A stretch of DNA of 64,000 nt from Antedon mediterranea. Its lineage: Eukaryota > Echinodermata > Crinoidea > Comatulida > Antedonidae. The translations under genes were made by a program, and so were the position numbers. Position 1 is the stretch's first letter. Each line of letters opens with the position of its first letter. Positions 54,399 through 64,000 of this stretch are shown here, piece after piece. The notes under the pieces are model-generated. The model saw nothing but the letters and a program-made list of their open reading frames with translations. It did no database searches and was not told where the DNA came from. Location: assembly GCF_964355755.1 (NCBI RefSeq), contig NC_092670.1:8679201-8743200 (forward strand), given 5' to 3'.

Positions 54399-57300
54399 TA
54401 TTGTTCAGGTTCACATTGATAGGACCATGGAACTGGGTATTGTGTATTTGATACTATTGTTCAGGTTCACATTGATAGGACCATGGAACTGGGTATTGTG
54501 TATTTGATACTATTGTTCAGGTTCACATTGATAGGACCATGGAACTGGGTATTGTGTATTTGATACTATTGTTCAGGTTCACATTGATAGGACCATGGAA
54601 CTGGGTATTGTGTATTTGATACTATTGTTCAGGTTCACATTGATAGGACCATGGAACTGGGTATTGTGTATTTGATACTATTGTTCAAGTTCACATTGAT
54701 AGGACCATGGAACTGTGTATTGTGTATTTGATACTATTGTTCAAGTTCACATTGATAGGACCATGAAACTGGGTATTGTGTATTTGATACTATTGTTCAG
54801 GTTCACATTGATAGGACCATGGAACTGTGTATTGTGTATTTGATACTATTGTTCAAGTTCACATTGATAGGACCATGGAACTGTGTATTGTGTATTTGAT
54901 ACTATTGTTCAAGTTCACATTGATAGGACCATGAAACTGGGTATTGTGTATTTGATACTATTGTTCAGGTTCACATTGATAGGACCATGGAACTGTGTAT
55001 TGTGTATTTGATACTATTGTTCAAGTTCACATTGATAGGACCATGAAACTGGGTATTGTGTATTTGATACTATTGTTCAAGTTCACATTGATAGGACCAT
55101 GGAACTGGGTATTGTGTATTTGATACTATTGTTCAAGTTCACATTGATAGGACCATGAAACTGTGTATTGTGTATTTGATACTATTGTTCAAGTTCACAT
55201 TGATAGGACCATGGAACTGGGTATTGTGTATTTGATACTATTGTTCAGGTTCACATTGATAGGACCATGGAACTGTGTATTGTGTATTTGATACTATTGT
55301 TCAAGTTCACATTGATAGGACCATGAAACTGGGTATTGTGTATTTGATACTATTGTTCAAGTTCACATTGATAGGACCATGGAACTGGGTATTGTGTATT
55401 TGATACTATTGTTCAAGTTCACATTGATAGGACCATGGAACTGGGTATTGTGTATTTGATACTATTGTTCAGGTTCACATTGATAGGACCATGGAACTGG
55501 GTATTGTGTATTTGATACTATTGTTCAAGTTCACATTGATAGGACCATGGAACTGGGTATTGTGTATTTGATACTATTGTTCAGGTTCACATTGATAGGA
55601 CCATGAAACTGGGTATTGTGTATTTGATACTATTGTTCAAGTTCACATTGATAGGACCATGGAACTGGGTATTGTGTATTTGATACTATTGTTCAAGTTC
55701 ACATTGATAGGACCATGGAACTGGGTATTGTGTATTTGATACTATTGTTCAAGTTCACATTGATAGGACCATGGAACTGGGTATTGTGTATTTGATACTA
55801 TTGTTCAGGTTCACATTGATAGGACCATGAAACTGGGTATTGTGTATTTGATACTATTGTTCAAGTTCACATTGATAGGACCATGGAACTGGGTATTGTG
55901 TATTTGATACTATTGTTCAAGTTCACATTGATAGGACCATGGAACTGGGTATTGTGTATTTGATACTATTGTTCAAGTTCACATTGATAGGACCATGGAA
56001 CTGGGTATTGTGTATTTGATACTATTGTTCAAGTTCACATTGATAGGACCATGGAACTGTGTATTGTGTATTTGATACTATTGTTCAGGTTCACATTGAT
56101 AGGACCATGGAACTGGGTATTGTGTATTTGATACTATTGTTCAAGTTCACATTGATAGGACCATGAAACTGTGTATTGTGTATTTGATACTATTGTTCAG
56201 GTTCACATTGATAGGACCATGGAACTGGGTATTGTGTATTTGATACTATTGTTCAAGTTCACATTGATAGGACCATGAAACTGGGTATTGTGTATTTGAT
56301 ACTATTGTTCAAGTTCACATTGATAGGACCATGGAACTGGGTATTGTGTATTTGATACTATTGTTCAAGTTCACATTGATAGGACCATGGAACTGGGTAT
56401 TGTGTATTTGATACTATTGTTCAAGTTCACATTGATAGGACCATGGAACTGGGTATTGTGTATTTGATACTATTGTTCAAGTTCACATTGATAGGACCAT
56501 GGAACTGTGTATTGTGTATTTGATACTATTGTTCAGGTTCACATTGATAGGACCATGGAACTGGGTATTGTGTATTTGATACTATTGTTCAAGTTCACAT
56601 TGATAGGACCATGAAACTGTGTATTGTGTATTTGATACTATTGTTCAGGTTCACATTGATAGGACCATGGAACTGGGTATTGTGTATTTGATACTATTGT
56701 TCAAGTTCACATTGATAGGACCATGGAACTGTGTATTGTGTATTTGATACTATTGTTCAGGTTCACATTGATAGGACCATGGAACTGGGTATTGTGTATT
56801 TGATACTATTGTTCAAGTTCACATTGATAGGACCATGAAACTGGGTATTGTGTATTTGATACTATTGTTCAAGTTCACATTGATAGGACCATGGAACTGG
56901 GTATTGTGTATTTGATACTATTGTTCAAGTTCACATTGATAGGACCATGGAACTGGGTATTGTGTATTTGATACTATTGTTCAGGTTCACATTGATAGGA
57001 CCATGGAACTGGGTATTGTGTATTTGATACTATTGTTCAAGTTCACATTGATAGGACCATGGAACTGGGTATTGTGTATTTGATACTATTGTTCAGGTTC
57101 ACATTGATAGGACCATGAAACTGGGTATTGTGTATTTGATACTATTGTTCAAGTTCACATTGATAGGACCATGGAACTGGGTATTGTGTATTTGATACTA
57201 TTGTTCAGGTTCACATTGATAGGACCATGGAACTGGGTATTGTGTATTTGATACTATTGTTCAAGTTCACATTGATAGGACCATGGAACTGGGTATTGTG

Positions 57301-60300
57301 TATTTGATACTATTGTTCAGGTTCACATTGATAGGACCATGGAACTGGGTATTGTGTATTTGATACTATTGTTCAGGTTCACATTGATAGGACCATGGAA
57401 CTGTGTATTGTGTATTTGATACTATTGTTCAGGTTCACATTGATAGGACCATGAAACTGGGTATTGTGTATTTGATACTATTGTTCAGGTTCACATTGAT
57501 AGGACCATGGAACTGTGTATTGTGTATTTGATACTATTGTTCAAGTTCACATTGATAGGACCATGGAACTGGGTATTGTGTATTTGATACTATTGTTCAG
57601 GTTCACATTGATAGGACCATGAAACTGGGTATTGTGTATTTGATACTATTGTTCAAGTTCACATTGATAGGACCATGGAACTGGGTATTGTGTATTTGAT
57701 ACTATTGTTCAGGTTCACATTGATAGGACCATGGAACTGGGTATTGTGTATTTGATACTATTGTTCAAGTTCACATTGATAGGACCATGAAACTGGGTAT
57801 TGTGTATTTGATACTATTGTTCAAGTTCACATTGATAGGACCATGGAACTGGGTATTGTGTATTTGATACTATTGTTCAAGTTCACATTGATAGGACCAT
57901 GGAACTGGGTATTGTGTATTTGATACTATTGTTCAGGTTCACATTGATAGGACCATGAAACTGGGTATTGTGTATTTGATACTATTGTTCAAGTTCACAT
58001 TGATAGGACCATGAAACTGGGTATTGTGTATTTGATACTATTGTTCAGGTTCACATTGATAGGACCATGGAACTGGGTATTGTGTATTTGATACTATTGT
58101 TCAAGTTCACATTGATAGGACCATGGAACTGGGTATTGTGTATTTGATACTATTGTTCAGGTTCACATTGATAGGACCATGGAACTGGGTATTGTGTATT
58201 TGATACTATTGTTCAAGTTCACATTGATAGGACCATGGAACTGGGTATTGTGTATTTGATACTATTGTTCAAGTTCACATTGATAGGACCATGGAACTGG
58301 GTATTGTGTATTTGATACTATTGTTCAGGTTCACATTGATAGGACCATGGAACTGGGTATTGTGTATTTGATACTATTGTTCAGGTTCACATTGATAGGA
58401 CCATGGAACTGGGTATTGTGTATTTGATACTATTGTTCAAGTTCACATTGATAGGACCATGGAACTGGGTATTGTGTATTTGATACTATTGTTCAGGTTC
58501 ACATTGATAGGACCATGGAACTGTGTATTGTGTATTTGATACTATTGTTCAAGTTCACATTGATAGGACCATGGAACTGGGTATTGTGTATTTGATACTA
58601 TTGTTCAAGTTCACATTGATAGGACCATGAAACTGGGTATTGTGTATTTGATACTATTGTTCAAGTTCACATTGATAGGACCATGGAACTGGGTATTGTG
58701 TATTTGATACTATTGTTCAGGTTCACATTGATAGGACCATGGAACTGTGTATTGTGTATTTGATACTATTGTTCAAGTTCACATTGATAGGACCATGGAA
58801 CTGGGTATTGTGTATTTGATACTATTGTTCAGGTTCACATTGATAGGACCATGGAACTGTGTATTGTGTATTTGATACTATTGTTCAAGTTCACATTGAT
58901 AGGACCATGGAACTGGGTATTGTGTATTTGATACTATTGTTCAAGTTCACATTGATAGGACCATGAAACTTGGTATTGTGTATTTGATACTATTGTTCAA
59001 GTTCACATTGATAGGACCATGGAACTGGGTATTGTGTATTTGATACTATTGTTCAAGTTCACATTGATAGGACCATGAAACTGGGTATTGTGTATTTGAT
59101 ACTATTGTTCAAGTTCACATTGATAGGACCATGGAACTGGGTATTGTGTATTTGATACTATTGTTCAGGTTCACATTGATAGGACCATGAAACTGGGTAT
59201 TGTGTATTTGATACTATTGTTCAAGTTCACATTGATAGGACCATGGAACTGGGTATTGTGTATTTGATACTATTGTTCAAGTTCACATTGATAGGACCAT
59301 GGAACTGTGTATTGTGTATTTGATACTATTGTTCAAGTTCACATTGATAGGACCATGGAACTGGGTATTGTGTATTTGATACTATTGTTCAGGTTCACAT
59401 TGATAGGACCATGAAACTGGGTATTGTGTATTTGATACTATTGTTCAAGTTCACATTGATAGGACCATGAAACTGGGTATTGTGTATTTGATACTATTGT
59501 TCAGGTTCACATTGATAGGACCATGAAACTGGGTATTGTGTATTTGATACTATTGTTCAAGTTCACATTGATAGGACCATGAAACTGGGTATTGTGTATT
59601 TGATACTATTGTTCAAGTTCACATTGATAGGACCATGAAACTGGGTATTGTGTATTTGATACTATTGTTCAAGTTCACATTGATAGGACCATGAAACTGT
59701 GTATTGTGTATTTGATACTATTGTTCAAGTTCACATTGATAGGACCATGAAACTGGGTATTGTGTATTTGATACTATTGTTCAAGTTCACATTGATAGGA
59801 CCATGAAACTGTGTATTGTGTATTTGATACTATTGTTCAGGTTCACATTGATAGGACCATGAAACTGGGTATTGTGTATTTGATACTATTGTTCAAGTTC
59901 ACATTGATAGGACCATGGAACTGGGTATTGTGTATTTGATACTATTGTTCAAGTTCACATTGATAGGACCATGGAACTGGGTATTGTGTATTTGATACTA
60001 TTGTTCAGGTTCACATTGATAGGACCATGGAACTGGGTATTGTGTATTTGATACTATTGTTCAGGTTCACATTGATAGGACCATGGAACTGGGTATTGTG
60101 TATTTGATACTATTGTTCAAGTTCACATTGATAGGACCATGAAACTGGGTATTGTGTATTTGATACTATTGTTCAGGTTCACATTGATAGGACCATGGAA
60201 CTGGGTATTGTGTATTTGATACTATTGTTCAAGTTCACATTGATAGGACCATGGAACTGGGTATTGTGTATTTGATACTATTGTTCAAGTTCACATTGAT

Positions 60301-63300
60301 AGGACCATGGAACTGGGTATTGTGTATTTGATACTATTGTTCAGGTTCACATTGATAGGACCATGGAACTGGGTATTGTGTATTTGATACTATTGTTCAG
60401 GTTCACATTGATAGGACCATGGAACTGGGTATTGTGTATTTGATACTATTGTTCAAGTTCACATTGATAGGACCATGAAACTGGGTATTGTGTATTTGAT
60501 ACTATTGTTCAGGTTCACATTGATAGGACCATGGAACTGGGTATTGTGTATTTGATACTATTGTTCAGGTTCACATTGATAGGACCATGGAACTGGGTAT
60601 TGTGTATTTGATACTATATTGTTCAAGTTCACATTGATAGGACCATGGAACTGGGTATTGTGTATTTGATACTATATTGTTCAAGTTCACATTGATAGGA
60701 CCATGGAACTGGGTATTGTGTATTTGATACTATTGTTCAAGTTCACATTGATAGGACCATGAAACTGGGTATTGTGTATTTGATACTATTGTTCAAGTTC
60801 ACATTGATAGGACCATGGAACTGTGTATTGTGTATTTGATACTATTGTTCAAGTTCACATTGATAGGACCATGGAACTGGGTATTGTGTATTTGATACTA
60901 TTGTTCAAGTTCACATTGATAGGACCATGGAACTGGGTATTGTGTATTTGATACTATTGTTCAAGTTCACATTGATAGGACCATGGAACTGGGTATTGTG
61001 TATTTGATACTATTGTTCAGGTTCACATTGATAGGACCATGGAACTGGGTATTGTGTATTTGATACTATTGTTCAGGTTCACATTGATAGGACCATGGAA
61101 CTGTGTATTGTGTATTTGATACTATTGTTCAGGTTCACATTGATAGGACCATGGAACTGTGTATTGTGTATTTGATACTATTGTTCAAGTTCACATTGAT
61201 AGGACCATGGAACTGGGTATTGTGTATTTGATACTATTGTTCAAGTTCACATTGATAGGACCATGGAACTGGGTATTGTGTATTTGATACTATTGTTCAG
61301 GTTCACATTGATAGGACCATGGAACTGGGTATTGTGTATTTGATACTATTGTTCAGGTTCACATTGATAGGACCATGAAACTGGGTATTGTGTATTTGAT
61401 ACTATTGTTCAGGTTCACATTGATAGGACCATGGAACTGGGTATTGTGTATTTGATACTATTGTTCAGGTTCACATTGATAGGACCATGAAACTGGGTAT
61501 TGTGTATTTGATACTATTGTTCAGGTTCACATTGATAGGACCATGGAACTGGGTATTGTGTATTTGATACTATTGTTCAAGTTCACATTGATAGGACCAT
61601 GGAACTGGGTATTGTGTATTTGATACTATTGTTCAAGTTCACATTGATAGGACCATGGAACTGGGTATTGTGTATTTGATACTATTGTTCAAGTTCACAT
61701 TGATAGGACCATGGAACTGGGTATTGTGTATTTGATACTATTGTTCAAGTTCACATTGATAGGACCATGAAACTGGGTATTGTGTATTTGATACTATTGT
61801 TCAGGTTCACATTGATAGGACCATGAAACTGGGTATTGTGTATTTGATACTATTGTTCAGGTTCACATTGATAGGACCATGAAACTGGGTATTGTGTATT
61901 TGATACTATTGTTCAGGTTCACATTGATAGGACCATGGAACTGGGTATTGTGTATTTGATACTATTGTTCAGGTTCACATTGATAGGACCATGAAACTGT
62001 GTATTGTGTATTTGATACTATTGTTCAGGTTCACATTGATAGGACCATGAAACTGTGTATTGTGTATTTGATACTATTGTTCAGGTTCACATTGATAGGA
62101 CCATGGAACTGGGTATTGTGTATTTGATACTATTGTTCAGGTTCACATTGATAGGACCATGGAACTGGGTATTGTGTATTTGATACTATTGTTCAAGTTC
62201 ACATTGATAGGACCATGGAACTGGGTATTGTGTATTTGATACTATTGTTCAGGTTCACATTGATAGGACCATGGAACTGGGTATTGTGTATTTGATACTA
62301 TTGTTCAAGTTCACATTGATAGGACCATGGAACTGGGTATTGTGTATTTGATACTATTGTTCAGGTTCACATTGATAGGACCATGGAACTGGGTATTGTG
62401 TATTTGATACTATTGTTCAAGTTCACATTGATAGGACCATGAAACTGTGTATTGTGTATTTGATACTATTGTTCAAGTTCACATTGATAGGACCATGGAA
62501 CGGGGTATTGTGTATTTGATACTATTGTTCAAGTTCACATTGATAGGACCATGAAACTGGGTATTGTGTATTTGATACTATTGTTCAGGTTCACATTGAT
62601 AGGACCATGGAACTGTGTATTGTGTATTTGATACTATTGTTCAGGTTCACATTGATAGGACCATGGAACTGGGTATTGTGTATTTGATACTATTGTTCAG
62701 GTTCACATTGATAGGACCATGGAACTGGGTATTGTGTATTTGATACTATTGTTCAGGTTCACATTGATAGGACCATGGAACTGTGTATTGTGTATTTGAT
62801 ACTATTGTTCAAGTTCACATTGATAGGACCATGAAACTGGGTATTGTGTATTTGATACTATTGTTCAAGTTCACATTGATAGGACCATGAAACTGGGTAT
62901 TGTGTATTTGATACTATTGTTCAGGTTCACATTGATAGGACCATGGAACTGGGTATTGTGTATTTGATACTATTGTTCAGGTTCACATTGATAGGACCAT
63001 GAAACTGGGTATTGTGTATTTGATACTATTGTTCAAGTTCACATTGATAGGACCATGGAACTGGGTATTGTGTATTTGATACTATTGTTCAAGTTCACAT
63101 TGATAGGACCATGGAACTGTGTATTGTGTATTTGATACTATTGTTCAGGTTCACATTGATAGGACCATGAAACTGGGTATTGTGTATTTGATACTATTGT
63201 TCAGGTTCACATTGATAGGACCATGGAACTTGGTATTGTGTATTTGATACTATTGTTCAAGTTCACATTGATAGGACCATGGAACTGGGTATTGTGTATT

Positions 63301-64000
63301 TGATACTATTGTTCAAGTTCACATTGATAGGACCATGGAACTGGGTATTGTGTATTTGATACTATTGTTCAAGTTCACATTGATAGGACCATGGAACTGG
63401 GTATTGTGTATTTGATACTATTGTTCAAGTTCACATTGATAGGACCATGAAACTGGGTATTGTGTATTTGATACTATTGTTCAGGTTCACATTGATAGGA
63501 CCATGGAACTGGGTATTGTGTATTTGATACTATTGTTCAGGTTCACATTGATAGGACCATGAAACTGGGTATTGTGTATTTGATACTATTGTTCAAGTTC
63601 ACATTGATAGGACCATGAAACTGGGTATTGTGTATTTGATACTATTGTTCAGGTTCACATTGATAGGACCATGGAACTGGGTATTGTGTATTTGATACTA
63701 TTGTTCAAGTTCACATTGATAGGACCATGGAACTGGGTATTGTGTATTTGATACTATTGTTCAAGTTCACATTGATAGGACCATGAAACTGGGTATTGTG
63801 TATTTGATACTATTGTTCAGGTTCACATTGATAGGACCATGGAACTGGGTATTGTGTATTTGATACTATTGTTCAAGTTCACATTGATAGGACCATGAAA
63901 CTGGGTATTGTGTATTTGATACTATTGTTCAGGTTCACATTGATAGGACCATGGAACTGGGTATTGTGTATTTGATACTATTGTTCAAGTTCACATTGAT
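54399..64000 (+). repeat. 56-bp satellite array, about 171 monomers
   Basis: Head-to-tail 56-bp monomers (GTTCACATTGATAGGACCAT, then GGAACTGGGTATTGTGTATT, then TGATACTATTGTTCAG) run without interruption to the window end. Nearly all variation is at three positions: G or A after CCATG, G or T in CTG(G/T)GTAT, and G or A in TTCA(G/A)GTTC. Two neighbouring monomers near 60605-60680 have an extra AT (58 bp). Rare extras are CTTGGT (58969, 63229) and CGGGGT (62502). No reading frame is open and no pol III box is obvious. The true array is longer than the window. Confidence 0.97.

Noticed and set aside
50590-64000. CRISPR-like regular repeats
   Set aside because: Units are contiguous tandem repeats without unique spacers, in a eukaryotic genome.

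Overview
The window looks like AT-rich, intron-rich, repeat-laden nuclear DNA of a marine deuterostome invertebrate. An echinoderm or close relative is my best guess, at low confidence; it rests on the Deu/SINE3-type SINE, the CR1-like LINEs and the retroelement flavour, not on any diagnostic gene. Nothing is prokaryotic: there are no operons, and the genes have GT-AG introns.

Layout. 1-960: decayed DUF7869-like, transposon-derived gene. 3690-5210: 5'-truncated LINE with an open reverse transcriptase. 6150-7970: duplicated blocks with CGATG minisatellites. 8247-43137 (+): one large gene whose splice phases I could follow from an assumed start to the stop. It has a SAM-like N-terminal part in three exons, a short linker, 17 intact exons that each encode one ankyrin repeat (all phase 0-0) plus several dead copies, a last ankyrin-like exon, Ser/Thr-rich cassettes (one duplicated), a conserved-looking helical exon, a 24-bp VNTR exon coding an eight-residue Pro-rich repeat, and a terminal exon of unrecognised type. 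47538-49580 (-): Mab-21/cGLR-like nucleotidyltransferase gene with the catalytic GS...DVD motif but two opposite single-base frame breaks. 49801-64000: start of a 56-bp satellite array, split in its first monomer by a 4.56-kb fold-back transposon (49839-54398) that itself contains about 34 copies of an 88-bp hairpin repeat in two opposed blocks. The satellite then runs to the window edge.

Mobile DNA has expanded the ankyrin gene's introns. There is a full-length two-ORF LINE (18340-22935, minus strand) that landed in a polypyrimidine tract, fold-back elements at 10033-11758, 23603-26430 and 37122-38100, a 5S-rRNA-headed SINE inside an ankyrin exon (30226-30590), tandem tRNA-like units (31560-32370), and a 1041-bp TIR element with an empty-site paralogue nearby (33261-34301). 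The two candidate cellular genes, an ankyrin-repeat protein and a Mab-21/cGLR-like enzyme, would both fit innate-immune families that expand in invertebrates. That functional link is inference only.
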